Source: Selaginella moellendorffii (lineage: Eukaryota > Streptophyta > Lycopodiopsida > Selaginellales > Selaginellaceae). Taken from it: 64,000 nucleotides of DNA. The position numbers and the translations under genes are program-made. Positions within the stretch are counted from its first letter, which is position 1, and each line of letters begins with the position of its first letter. This document shows positions 23,570-35,107 of the stretch, piece after piece. The notes below the pieces were generated by a model that worked only from the letters and a program-made list of their open reading frames with translations, made no database searches and was not told the DNA's origin. The stretch is from the NCBI RefSeq assembly GCF_000143415.4, contig NW_003314273.1:1456052-1520051 (forward strand), written 5' to 3'.

Positions 23570-26040
23570 GTTAATGGAGAGCATATTCATATCAATTCAA
23601 AACACAATATAAAGTTATGTTCAATATATGATTACTAAATTGATCCTCCAAAAATCCATCTTCTATAGTAAGACATAACTCACTTCATAATAAGCATATG
23701 AAGAATCATCACTAATATATATAATCCCAACTCAAATCCAACAAGAAACTAACAACACCAATATCAATCATTAACACTTCTTCTTACAAAGTTAGTATAG
23801 TGATTAAATTACTTTTCAAGGAAAAGCTAAAGCTCAATCTTTACTAAATAATTTGATTTAACACGTAGCTAGGCTCACTTGCCACTTAGTTCATTTTAAT
23901 GCCAATCTAAATGCTAACTAGCAAATGTATGAATGTTATTGACACAAAGGTATGGCCAAACTATCAATACCATCTTCATTGAGACTAGTGAAATAAAATG
24001 TTAGTCTCCAATGAGGCTTAATCACTGACCATTTAAGTCACCACAAATGGATAATCTAACTTCCCCAACATGCCAAAGAAGAAACATCTCCTATCACTCC
24101 AATCTCAACTCCAACAATATCGATATCAAGACATCACTTTAACATCATTAGCACTAAAACAAAATTAAAAAAAAGTTATAGCAAATAACCACCCAAAACT
24201 CTTTAGCATCAAAGTTAACCAAGGTTAAAGATACTTTATTTAATATTCAAACCAATCCTTCATGAATACTTAGCTATAGATAATATATCATTAAAGACTG
24301 AATCACTATATTCAAGACTCAATACAATCTAATACCACAAACTAAACATAGCCAGATAATACTAAAAGAGGTAGAATTGATATACTAACATGGAAAAACT
24401 ATATAAGCCAAACAACATAATCATTTGCAATACCATCCAGTAAACAAGCCTATCACTACCAATCATCATCAAGCTAAGTGAAGTATCAACAATCCTTGAC
24501 AAAGTCTACAAGCAATTAGTAGTTGCAAAACAACCAACAATCACTTTACAACTTGCCTTTATAAAATTTAACACTAAAATCATATAATTGAGTTATATAC
24601 TTATCCAATGGAAAGGTATAAGGAACTAACTCCCCAAAATGTCATAGGCTAAAGGATCTCTGAAACCAAGATTAGAATGATATAGAGTTTATTGGATGAG
24701 ATCGAGTCTGTGATCAAGTCTAACACCGACTCCAAGATTGAGTTCGAAATTGAGTCTGAGATCAAGTTCGAGACTAACTCCGAGACCAAGTTCGGGACTG
24801 AGTGTAAGACCAAGTTTGAAACTAAGTCTGAGACCAAGTCCAAGGTCGGGTTTGAGATCGAGTATAAGATTGAGTCTAAGACCAAGTCCAAAGTTGAGTT
24901 TGAGATCGAGTTTGAGATCAAATCCGAAATTAAGTCCGAATACTAATACAAGTTATGGGGTGAAAGCCCAAAGCGATTGTTTCCTGGGGGGTGGGGGGCA
25001 CTTGTAAAGGGTTCCAAAAATATAATACGGATAGTGAGGTCCAAGAACCAATCTTGAAGGAACTTTTCAATGGTGCTTGCAAACCAATTTGAGGTTGGGA
25101 CTAGGGGTAAGGGGCCTTGGGTGGGAGTGAGCATGGACTTGGTGGTGTAAGAAAGGCCACCCAAGGAAGTGCTCAAGAGTAGCTCCCACTCCCGAAAGGG
25201 AAATTGCTTATAGTGGTTCCGGCTCATGTGGAATTGTGCCCGACTTATTGGTCCTCGCTCTTTCCTAGGGGCTTGGGCCTTCCCTTCAGGATGGAAGTAA
25301 GGGAGTAGGGGTACCCATACTGGGTTGTTAAGCCACAGTCTTTCCCCTCAGGGCCTCGGAATAAGAGATGCACCCAAGGCTTAGGATTTAAAAGGTCTTA
25401 TGAGCAAATTTTGTTGTCCCAAGGGATGTTAAGAATTTGGAGGCTTTCTTGGCTGCTTGTGCATATGGGGAGTGTAGCTAAATTTTAAATTCAATCGAAC
25501 CTAGGAAGGAAGATTATGAGAAAATTTGGGAATTTATAGATGGATGGCTAATACTCTGTTGCTTGTGTAGTGAGTAAGTAAAACCAAGTAGGATCAAGTA
25601 GTAGCTGATGCAATAGGCAAGAACCTTAGCAAGGGAACTCAACTAAGGTTAAGGCAAGTGGTGGTTAGATGAACGAGGTAAGTTGGCAAATAGGAAAAAT
25701 AAAATTTATGGCTTACAAAAGGTAACACTCTAGATAGAACATAAAGAATCATAGACAAGTGTTGATAAAATGACTACTTAAATCCAATTGTACAATAATA
25801 AGCCTACCAACATGTCTAACCAATAGTTATGGGCATTGTGAAAGAACTTATGGACTAGTTATGAATGATTAACACTCAGCTAAAATTAAAGTGAAGACTA
25901 TGAGATGGATTTATATATGTACATAACCTCTTAATAGATAAGGATACAGTATGGCTACTAACATTTCAACCACAAACAATAAAGCTAGATATCACCATCC
26001 TCAACTAAAGTGCAAAGTCACCAAGACTAAGTCATGATTT
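23570..26040 (-). mobile_element. Decayed LTR-B type internal region, minus orientation, split by minisatellite
   Basis: The stretches 23600-24600 and 25705-26040 together match the better preserved minus-oriented arm at 47850-50265, for example the AGTTGCAAA-CAACCAACAATCACTT segment and the CAAGTGTTGATAAAATGACTACTTAAATCCAA-type segment. Between them (about 24640-25030) lies a degenerate family A minisatellite and G-run. All coding potential is lost. Confidence 0.55.
24690..24946 (+). repeat. Degenerate GAGTCC/GAGACC minisatellite
   Basis: Diverged 6- and 12-bp units (GAG followed by ATC, TCC, ACC or TTC) run for about 255 bp. They end in TACTAATACAAG, TGAAAGCCCAAAGCGAT and a G-run at 24985-24998, the same order as in the copies at 46772-47275 and 62560-62801. 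This is the oldest copy judging by divergence. Confidence 0.8.
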
Positions 26041-26205
26041 TTTTGCCCAAATTGTCAGTCAACTTAGTCAATTTTGGTCAATGGGATGGTCTATGGGGTA
26101 GTCAATGTGATGACCAGCTCACCAATGTCCTTTTGTGAAGGGGTCAAAGAATGCTAAGGTGAATGTGGTGAATCCATCATGGATATGGCTTAAATATCTG
26201 TTTGT

Positions 26206-27105
26206 AAGCAACTAAAATTTTCATTTTACTTTAATCACTTAATCACACCTTTGATCATTTAGAGGAGTCTTATTCACCACCTCTATAAGTCTCATTTCTA
26301 ACTTGGGGACATACTAGCCCCAAGAATGGCACCTACACCTCTCAGCCTTTGCACTTGGTTTAAGTGCTTCATGTGTTTGATCCTATAATAAACACCCCAA
26401 AGGTATTACCAACATATCAGCCCATGATATTAAGGCCATATGGTAGTCCTAAACCACTTGTGTGCCATAGTCCCATCTCTCAAAGACTAGACCATCTATC
26501 AATGAGTGGTCATTTCAGACCACACCTTAACATCCTTAGGATGCCTGAAGATAGGGGGAGCACCCTTCCCTAATATCCTTACTTCAATCTCCACCAAGTC
26601 CCTCTTCATCTATGGCCGTGCTTGCCAACACCACTATTGGGTCAAGGCCTGAAGGCCTAACCACTAAGTCCCATTAACCTTTGGGACTTCCTCACTATGT
26701 GACCACATCCTTGGTCACACTATACAAGAGGATTGCTCCTCTTCCTTTCTAAAGTCTGGGATTTTGGGACAATATTTCAAAACATTGTGGTCTTACGCAA
26801 ATCTCATGGGTACTCTCCCCACTTTCCACCCTTGGATGCCCTAGCCATGTGGCTAGAGTGAGGTTTCAATGAGCCATGCCAAGTATCCAAGTAGGTAGTG
26901 CCACCCACACTTGGATTGAGAGCATTGACTATTTAATCTCCTAGGGGAGCTAAAGGTAGTTTTTGAACACTTCACCAAGTTACCCCACTTGCCCATCTAT
27001 GTTCACTTTAACCTTGGACTCCTCAGTGGTTATATCATCAACCACGTGGGTATACCCTTCCTTGGTCACACTAGCCTTTCCTGGCTAAACTAGCTCCACT
27101 AGAGT
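26206..27105 (-). repeat. LTR family A copy 1, minus orientation, truncated
   Basis: Begins with TGTAAGCAACTAA and runs in parallel with the LTR at 51814-52740: ACTTTAATCACTTAATCACACC, the TCACCACCTCTATAAGT segment, the CCACTTTCCACCCTTGGATG segment and the TTCACCAAG-TTACCC segment. It stops at about 27105 in the CTGGCTAAACTAGCTCCA segment, where another copy of the same LTR starts. It lacks the minisatellite part. Confidence 0.7.
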
Positions 27106-27113
27106 CCTTTGTA

Positions 27114-27463
27114 AGTGACTAATTTTTCCATTTTACTTTAGTCACTTAACCGCACCTCTGACCACTTGAAGGAGTCTCACTCACAACCTCCGTAAGTCCT
27201 ATTTTGGACTTGGGCTTACTAGCCCTGAGAATGGCATCCCCGCCACTCAACCTCACTTGGTCTAAGTGCTCCACATGCCTGATCCCATGACCAACACCCC
27301 AAGGTACCACTGACATATCAGCCCGTTACGCTAAGGCCATGCCCTTTTACCTTGGTCACACCGGTGGTCTAACACCACCTGCATCATAGTCCCATCTCTC
27401 AGGGATTGGGCCATTTGTCTATGAGTGATCATTCCAAATCCACTCCTTAGCATCCTTAGGAAA
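27114..27463 (-). repeat. LTR family A copy 2, outer part, interrupted
   Basis: Begins with TGTAAGTGACTAATTTTTCC, identical in its first 20 bases to 51814-51833, and follows that copy up to CATCCTTAGGA. There it breaks into unrelated sequence. The matching inner part of the same LTR appears again at 40010-40759, also in minus orientation, so the block 27464-40009 interrupts it. About 565 bp of LTR present in the 51.8-kb copy are missing at the junction. Confidence 0.7.
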
Positions 27464-28121
27464 GCTCTATTTCGTTAAAGTGGGATTTATTCAGTAAAAT
27501 GGGACTAGGTACAAATTTTCAAGTATTTGAAAATGACGTGAAATTATATGTTTTTTGTCCAGGGGCTAGACATATCTGGGGCATGGTGACTAGCGCGGTG
27601 ACTTTATGTCCAGACTGTGTCCATCTGGTTGTATAATAAATCTCATTGTCAAGGTGAACAAGCCGAATCTGAAGCTAAAGAAGAGCGATGGCATGCGCGC
27701 ACACACTATTTGTTTGTTCATTGAGCGTGTGGTGAGCTTTCCAAGATGAACGTCATTCCTATTAGCCAGACATATAACTTAATGGTGAGAACATTTAGAT
27801 ATTATTCAATGTTATCTTTTTCTAACGAATCTAATTGTGAAGGTGTAGCAAGAGGCATTGCTAGTCTGGAGAAGTCATTTAACTCATTTGACCCTTAGTG
27901 TATTTTCATGAAACTAAATAACATTCATATTATTAAGGAATTTCTCTAGTACCTTTTTTTTATGACATAGAGGCTTGCATTTCTTTCAAAGGTGATTTAG
28001 TAAAAGACCTGAGGGCACATGCCATTCTATTTCTCAGACCGGTATTAAGATATACTAGTGCAAAGGGAAAAAGGTATTTGGTGATCAAGTAAATGGCATG
28101 AGGGCACACGCCATTATAAGC

Positions 28122-28412
28122 CTAAGCGCTAGTGGACACCTCCTTTTTGGTACTCTCAGCGGTACTATCATCCTTCTCCGGGTCAGTTGTTTTGCTTTGG
28201 ATTGTTATCTCTGACGTTACTGGGGCGTTCTCGATAGTTGTTAATGTTGCCGTTTGTTCAGAAAAATGATCACCTGGAGTATAGTACGGGGAGTTTGGAA
28301 GATTTATATATTCTACATCTTCACCTATCTCCTTCTCCATCTCCTTTTCTGCCTCACTTACAGATTTTGTGCTTGCCATGAGAACGCTCTTCACCCTAAA
28401 ATATGGAGTTCG
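28122..28412 (-). CDS. Probable last exon of the DUF7869-type gene
   Basis: Minus-strand frame beginning after a TATTTTAG acceptor at about 28412 and ending in a stop at 28122. It encodes about 95 residues, acidic and Ser/Thr-rich with a predicted helix (EAEKEMEKEIGEDVEYINLP) and a low-complexity Thr/Glu tail. No domain is recognised. Its position downstream of the large minus-strand frame and its good acceptor suggest it is the 3' end of that gene. The exon linking the two is uncertain; a small candidate lies at about 29028-29056. Confidence 0.45.
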   Translation of the reverse strand, partial: RTPYFRVKSVLMASTKSVSEAEKEMEKEIGEDVEYINLPNSPYYTPGDHFSEQTATLTTIENAPVTSEITIQSKTTDPEKDDSTAESTKKEVSTSA

Positions 28413-29104
28413 TTGTGTTATAAAAGGAAACCAACACACACGCTGCAAGGGAATGATGGTACATAAAGCACGTAAGCCCACAATATGGGTTTATGTGCCA
28501 TTAATATGGGCCACACGCCATATTATTAGATTTATGCACGTGTGATTGGTAAATGCATATGTCACATCATCTTTGTTTTACCTCACACACTATATTAGGC
28601 CTAATGAACCATATCACATGTGCGCACATGCTATATATATGGAGAAGTATTATGCAAGGATAGAAATTCAATGCATGATTGTGGAGAGCAATGGCATGAA
28701 GCCACATGCTAAATAACATTTTAGAGAAAGAATTAAAATAAAAACATGCAAATAGTACTAAGTGGACCAAGACTTAGAAGTGCACAATTGAATGAGGTAT
28801 TTCTAATAAATACTTCACTCACCTCATATAGGAATGGCTACCACTCTCAAATGGCGTATCGCCTCATGCCATCACCTCGCAATTTGTTATAGCAATCCGA
28901 TGAATTCATATTCGGCTTGTTCACCTTGAACTTTAAGTAAGATTTGCTAGAACAACTAAGAATTTATACTTGTTATTTGTATCATCTCACCTAGGAATGG
29001 CGTAAGGCCACATGCCATCACGCCTCCTCTGATTCAGATTCGGATTGTTCACCTTGAAATAAAATACATTAGAAACTTAGTAAAGGAATATTCATGAATC
29101 TCAC

Positions 29105-32100
29105 CTTGAACCCAGGTTATGAATGCTCTTGCTGCATCTCTTGCATGGTCTAGCAAGGTGATGGTGGCACTCTGCTTCCGCATCCAACCATACACAACAT
29201 TATCCACCGATATGCTCATGCTGGGATCCCTTGGATTCAGCACCCATCTCTTTTCTAGGCAATCCTTCGTATATCCGGAACTTGGCTTGAACCACTCCAC
29301 AGTTACATTGAAGGAGTTAGTTTCCGCGTCCTCCTCTGCATCAGTGATGCAGCGCCCCACCCATATCATTTGTTTTTTATTACTGGGTCTGACAAGCACG
29401 ACCATTCCTTTGCAGACCTATACTGGATTGAATGCTGAATCCGGCTTCTTGTTCCTTGGCCCACAATAGTGATCCTCAACATCGTTATCTGTCACTGCAT
29501 TTCTAGAGGACATTGTTCCGCTACTATCTGGTGCTCTGGGTTCTGGCCAAAAGGACTCTTCCAATTCTTCATATACAACCGGCCCATTTTGGATAGCAGA
29601 TATAATCTTCTCTCAGTATTTGAGCAAAGGCTTGCACCTCTGAAAATAGGATTCTCCACCAAACACCAACCCCCTATTCCAGAAGGCAATATGCTGTCTA
29701 ATCCCGGCCACTATACTTTCCTGGTCTTTGAGTCCATCCGGGTGCATCGGCCGTGGGGAACCCTGAGGAATCATAGGTTCCCCAGTTATGGGATCTCTCT
29801 TGAAGAGTTCAATGCCGTCCACTGGCAGCCACACTGTGTCCCATTCTCTCATCTTGTACCTCATCACTGGAGCACTGTCACACATACTGAAATGAAACTG
29901 AAGAGGCTTGGAGTGGCCAATCAGCGTTTCAGATCCGTCCCTGATGTAGCCTCTTACAAACCCCTTAAAGTCTGGAACCTCTGTCAGAAGTGCAGCTTCA
30001 ATAGTGCCTTTGATGCAATTTTGGAATTCATCGTAGAGTTGTGGGAGGGTGAGGACATTGGATCGCCGGAGGGACTCTGCCAGGTGACTGAACATGGCAT
30101 CAACGTCTTCATGAGTGTGCCCAACCATGAGAAAGCCAAGTGTAACCGTTTCAAATATGCCTTTGGCAACAAGCATCGCCAAGTACGCGAAGACGTACAT
30201 GTTTTTGTTCTCACTGCCAGCATTGTCTGTTTGGAGCAGAAGATGGGGTGGAAGGCCACATCGGCCGCAAGAACTTCCTTGAGATTCTGCTTCGTTTGGA
30301 TGAGGCTGTGCATTCACCGGGCGACCAGCCTCATCGGAATGGCATGAGGCCTCACATGATAACCCTACAATCTGATGGCCAACATATTCACTGGGATGGC
30401 ATGGGGCCCCACGCGATACTGCAAGCCTTTGCTCCTCCTCCAGCTGAACCCTGTATGGGGTTCGATCGACAAGGGCCTTATGCAAGGGTTGGCCGTTCAG
30501 CTCAGTCTGCGCACTTTGCAGAGACCTTAAGTGTTTTGCTAGGGACGCAATCATCATGTTTGCACCCCCGCCACCCCATAGAGGTACAAAGAAGTTCCCA
30601 TAGTTCTGGGCACCATGCCCATGAGCGATTATGCCAAACAGAGACACAGGCAGCTGCATGGATGAAGAGATTGCCTTGGGGGCAGGATTGAGTCGAGGTA
30701 AGCACGTCTTTTTCTGGTCCATTTTGTCGTGGATGATGCAGAGGTAAGAGTCAGGTCTCTCCATGGAGAGAATCCTGTTATGATAATATGCAGTCCTGCA
30801 GCTTCTCTGCTCGATGTTGTGGTCGAGCCGCCTTCTAACCAACGTCTCTCGCTCTTGAGCGCTGCAAGAATTCTTCGACAAAGCCATTTTGATAGCAGTG
30901 CACTCGTCACACTTTGAAAAGCTGGAGTACTTTCCTATACTCACATCCCTGAACCTGTTGCTCCACAATCTACTAAATCTAGATTGGCTCAACTTCCTGT
31001 AGCCATTACTCTGGAGTTCCCGATTCACATCTTCCAATATGGCCCCCTTGGTATACATGGAAGGGAGAACTCATTGGGTGTCTCGTGTTCCATCTTCCAA
31101 GATGCGGGTTTTATGTGGTTGCTGCTCACTACATGTCTTGACAAACCTCTTGAAGATTGCCTCTCCATATACAACATGACCCCTGGTTTTGTGCGTACCG
31201 TCGTTCCCATGGACTGCCTGTTGAACCCTTTGTTCCTCGAACTCAGTTTTGATTCTGTAGAATGTGGTTCGAGGGACTCCATAAATGATTCTCCATGCCT
31301 TCATGCAGACCAAACCCCTCTGGAAGACCATGCCCCCCACCTGATGTTCTGAAGCATCAACAGATAACCGTAATGCCTCATACACAAAATTGCGAGCTGC
31401 CTTCCAGGACAATGTCTTGTATCTTGCTCTCTCCTCTTCAATAGCATCCCAATCAGCATGTTGACAGCACCTCCTCTTGCAACAAGCAACTGTTGAGACC
31501 ATTCGAACCTCCATCGCCATTTTCTACCTTTTCGGTTCGTTGCTCAGATCCTTTTGGCTGCGCTTTAGGAAGGTGTACTTTCTTTTCCCATGAAGAGATG
31601 TTCTGTCATCAGTTGTAGTGGTATTTGATTGTGAATCCTTCACATTCTCAAACACTAAGTGCCTCAATTTCCACCGCACAATGCTTCCAATAGTCAGACT
31701 GTTTTCTTTTGTGTCAACAACCTCTAAAATCGCAACTCCAATATCATCCCAGCCCAATTCTTGATTAGCAACCACATCTCTTGGATCGACAACTGTGGCT
31801 AAGCCCTCAGCTACCACCTCCCCCTCGGGGTTGTTTAGAAACACCTTCGCCTGAATCCATGTAGCATGGTTCTTAAGATCCACGGAGGGAACATGTGTCG
31901 CACTTGCGCTGTCCCCAACATCTGCTTTCTTCTAAAGATTTTTCAAGGCAACAACAACATTTACCCCGACAACCATCTCTCCTCGTTCAATAGCGATCAC
32001 ATTCCCATCGAAGACAGTCTCTACTGATACAGCAGCATTGCCTTCCCCAAGCCTTTGACAGTGTATAACAAAGTTCCGATCCATAGACACAAGGGTCCCT

Positions 32101-32160
32101 TTTGCAACTCTCTTCCCACCATTCAAAATGTAAACCTTTTCCCCAACCCTGAAGGCCATT
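29105..32160 (-). pseudogene. Large DUF7869-type gene, one frame with five in-frame stops
   Basis: From ATG at 32159 to a GT donor after 29105 the minus strand stays in a single frame for about 1,018 codons. It is broken only by TAG 31932-31934, TAG 31524-31526, TGA 31071-31073, TGA 29613-29615 and TAG 29418-29420. The N-terminal part (FRVGEKVYILNGGKRVAKGT) is followed by a region repeating the theme of short beta-rich stretches. The middle has a Cys/His-containing segment, and the core has LLLQTDNAGSENKN (about 30205-30245) and LMVGHTHEDVDAMFSHLA (about 30075-30130). Those two motifs are what I remember from plant and oomycete proteins labelled DUF7869, possibly transposon-derived with D/N and H/D residues as candidate metal ligands; that is family knowledge from memory. 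A TTTCAG acceptor just before the ATG suggests an upstream 5' exon. Two palindromes are read through in frame at 30339-30417. Confidence 0.6.
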
Positions 32161-32449
32161 CTGAAAGTGCAGAAAAGAAGTTAAGACCATACAAAAAATG
32201 ATTGGAGAATGGCCTAAATTATAACATACCAAACAACCTCAATAGCATGAGGCCACATGCCATTATTCAAACATGCTATTGACACCCACGTGAAATTTCG
32301 CATTCACAAAATTGGCATGAGGCCTCATGCCATCTTGATATACACACAGCTGGAGGCAAGTAAAAACATACATGACAATACGCTAGCCATGAAATTGCAA
32401 GGGCCCAAGATGGCATGAGGCCTCATGCCATTTCTAAATGTGGTCCTAA

Positions 32450-32700
32450 GCCATTCCATGGTGAACATACCAGGAAGCACAAGTGCCGAATATCAAGAGG
32501 AAGCGGTAGCCACACCAAAGACAGTGCCGCTCGCAACACCGCAACTACTCGTAGCGCCGCTCGCAACACCGCAACTGCTCGTAGTGCCGCTCGCACAAAC
32601 TGCCACTCGCATAAACTGCCGCTCGCAATGGTGCTCGCAATGCCGCAACCGCTCGTAGACGCATAAATCACAGCCCACAACGCCGCTTACACAAGCAGCG
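32450..32700. repeat. GCCGCTCGCAACACCGCAAC tandem repeats
   Basis: A stretch of imperfect repeats of about 33 bp built from GCCGCTCGCA, ACACCGCAAC and TGCTCGTAG units. It lies upstream of the minus-strand gene, in its likely promoter or 5' leader. The open frames it creates on both strands are products of the repetition. Confidence 0.6.
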
Positions 32701-33021
32701 CTCACTGCGCTCAGCGGAACCAAGAACACGGCGCACAAAAATGATAGACCTAGGAATGAGTTCGAGAATTCAAAAATAACACACGCTTGAACGTCACATC
32801 AAATCCTCTGACAAACCAGATCTTATGATTCCTCTGACAAATTTCAAACTGAGTAGTGTCTAGACTTTGCTGTCAGAGGTTGAACTTTGTCACATCATGT
32901 CCTTGCCTCGATCCAGCTGTGCCATGTCAGTGATTCGAACTTTGCCATGCCATGTCAGCGATCCGCGCCAAGATTATTCGCCGTGTAAAGGAATAATTAT
33001 GCTGTGTGTGTACGTCCATTT

Positions 33022-34400
33022 ATGGCAATATAAGGCCACACGCCATTTAAAGAATAATGCTAGTCGAGCATTTTTTGGTGCATTTTTGGGTTCAAAATTG
33101 CATGAGCCCACACGCTATAAAGTTTACCTATACCAAAAATAGAAACAGCTTTATTTACTTGGGAATTTAAGTGGTTGAGGCATTTTTAAACTTACAAACA
33201 CATGCCCTACTTACATTCCTTTGGTTGCTTAAAATTCAAAAATATTATAAACCTTTCTTTTTGCATTTTCAATGTTTTCAATTATGGTTTTTGATTTTCG
33301 CAGGACCAGCCTAGTAATCTATTTGCATCCCGTCATGTTTATAGCTAGCTTTCGTTTGTCCTCTTCGCTAGCCTGAGATACATCTGCTCGGCATCTGCCT
33401 CTTACAGCATTTGCCCAGAAAGGGCATCTTTCTTCACGCAGCATTTGCCACATGCTTAGGGTTTAGGGTTTAGGGTTTAGCAATTCAGTAGCTTGATAAA
33501 CATGCAAATACAGAACTTGATGCAAAATCCTTTGATATGTCACAATGCCCCTAGGACCATAAACACATTTCAATAGAGAGGGTCCTTTCATTTCATAACT
33601 CCTTACGTAGATCTTGGTGAAACTAGAGTTAGTGAAGTTAGTTTCTTGTGATCCCGTATCTGATTGTGATGTCCATTTGCAGTGTCGATGGAAAGATCAA
33701 TGCACACCAAACTGTAAAATCTTGGAGCAAAATAACGGTCGGATCTATGGCAAATGCCCCTGAAACATTGTAAGGCTCGTGTGGTCTCATGTGGTGTTTG
33801 ATCGAGATGCTTCTTTGCAGGGTCATCAAGAAAGACATTGTATACCATTCTGTAAAATTTAGTTGCGATCTAACGGTTGGATCTCCAGAAAACTCAAAAA
33901 AATCTCGCGCGTGTCAGAATATTCTAGGAATATACTCCTATGTGCCCCTGAAAATGGCATGTGGCCCCACGCCATTCAAGAGATAACGCCAGATGACGCC
34001 GAGAATTTTTTGTAGCATTTTTTGGGTTCAAAATTGCATGAGCCCACACGCTATAAAGTTTATCTTTGCCAAATAGAGAAAAGTTTATCTGTGTCATGTG
34101 AGGTAGTTACAGTCCTTTGTGCTCGGCATCTGCCTCTTGCAGCATTTGCACTGAAAGGGAATTTTTCTCCATTCAGCATTTGGCCCTGAAAATGGCATGC
34201 GCCCACACGCCATTCAAGGAATAACGCCACAGGACGTCTGGATTTTTGGGTTTAAAATGTTTAGTGTTTTTTGGGTTTTTTCAAAATATTTTGGGTCCAA
34301 CGTTTTTTGGGTTTCTTTGGTTCAAAATTGCATGAGCCCACACGCTATAATATTGATTTGAGAGAAAAATAGAAACAGATAGAATTTCTTTATTTAGCTG
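33022..34400. repeat. Three copies of a module with paired palindromes
   Basis: Copies at about 33022-33160, 33945-34100 and 34180-34400. Each has a palindrome ending in CACGCCATTC/TAA, then AATAACGCCA-GACG or a diverged form, TTTTTTGGGTTCAAAATTGC, a second asymmetric palindrome (TGCATGAGCCCACACGCTAT) and AAAGTTTA-C. Copies 1 and 3 go on to TAGAAACAG. The two palindromes keep a spacing of about 60 to 120 bp. Confidence 0.65.
33458..33480 (+). repeat. Interstitial plant telomere repeat
   Basis: Three uninterrupted TTTAGGG-type units (AGGGTTTAGGGTTTAGGG). This is the Arabidopsis-type telomere sequence. It is too short to be a telomere and probably is a telo-box-like or repair-derived tract. 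Confidence 0.85.
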
Positions 34401-34773
34401 AACATCTGCCATTTTTGGAAATACAAGATGCTTTGGAATATCCAATCATGCATGGTATAAATATAGCGAGGGTATTAAATGATATCCCAATCATGATCTT
34501 TCTTTTGGATTTCGCGTGCATGCAGTCCGAGGAATGATGACGTTGCGGATTTCTTTTGGATTTTGCGTGCTTGCATGCGTGCGGCAATCCAGAAATTAAT
34601 GGTGGCGCCCAAGTCCGAGGAATGATGACGTGGCGGGATTACCAACCGTTGTGACATTTCGTGCGTGTGAGGTTAGGTTTTGCATTATGCTTCGTACTCG
34701 CGCTCGCACACTCGCGCTCCCGCTCGCATCGCGCTCCCACTCGCGATCATGCTCACTTCTCTACAGGTTTCTC

Positions 34774-34898
34774 GTGTGCATCGGCGTCCACTCGCGCTTG
34801 CATCACACTCGCGCTCGCATCGCGCTCGTGTGCATCGGCGTCCACTCGCGCTTGCATCACACTCGCGCTCGCATCGCGCTCGTGTGCATCGGCGTCCA
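34774..34898 (+). repeat. 54-bp tandem repeat upstream of the plus-strand gene
   Basis: Two identical 54-bp units (34774-34827, 34828-34881) and a partial third (34882-34898). Each begins GTGTGCATCGGCGTCCACTC and is rich in CTCGCGCTCGCA. It sits 200-330 bp upstream of the proposed ATG and probably belongs to the promoter or 5' leader; the frames it opens are not credible proteins. Confidence 0.8.
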
Positions 34899-35107
34899 CT
34901 TCAAGACACACCCAGTTTGTAACTTCGCTGCCAACTCCGCCGCCCACTCCGCCACCCACACGCAGCCCACTTGGCGTCCCGGGAGATTTCAGCGCCACTC
35001 TCCAACTGTAAGTGGCAGAGTAGCCTTGCTGCTACGATCCGCTGCACACACAGTGCACATTCACCAGCGAGTCCGGCCTCGATTGTCACGCCTCCATTCA
35101 GCTTGAA

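Noticed and set aside
29469-30347. 292-codon plus-strand frame
   Set aside because: It is antisense to the DUF7869-type frame, which has recognisable motifs and a consistent frame over 3 kb; the plus frame has neither.
33458-33480. Chromosome end
   Set aside because: Only about three telomere units, with ordinary sequence continuing on both sides.
34630-35106. 158-codon plus-strand frame rich in Arg, Ala and His
   Set aside because: It runs through the 54-bp tandem repeat and CTCGCG-rich sequence and has no domain; more likely leader or promoter.
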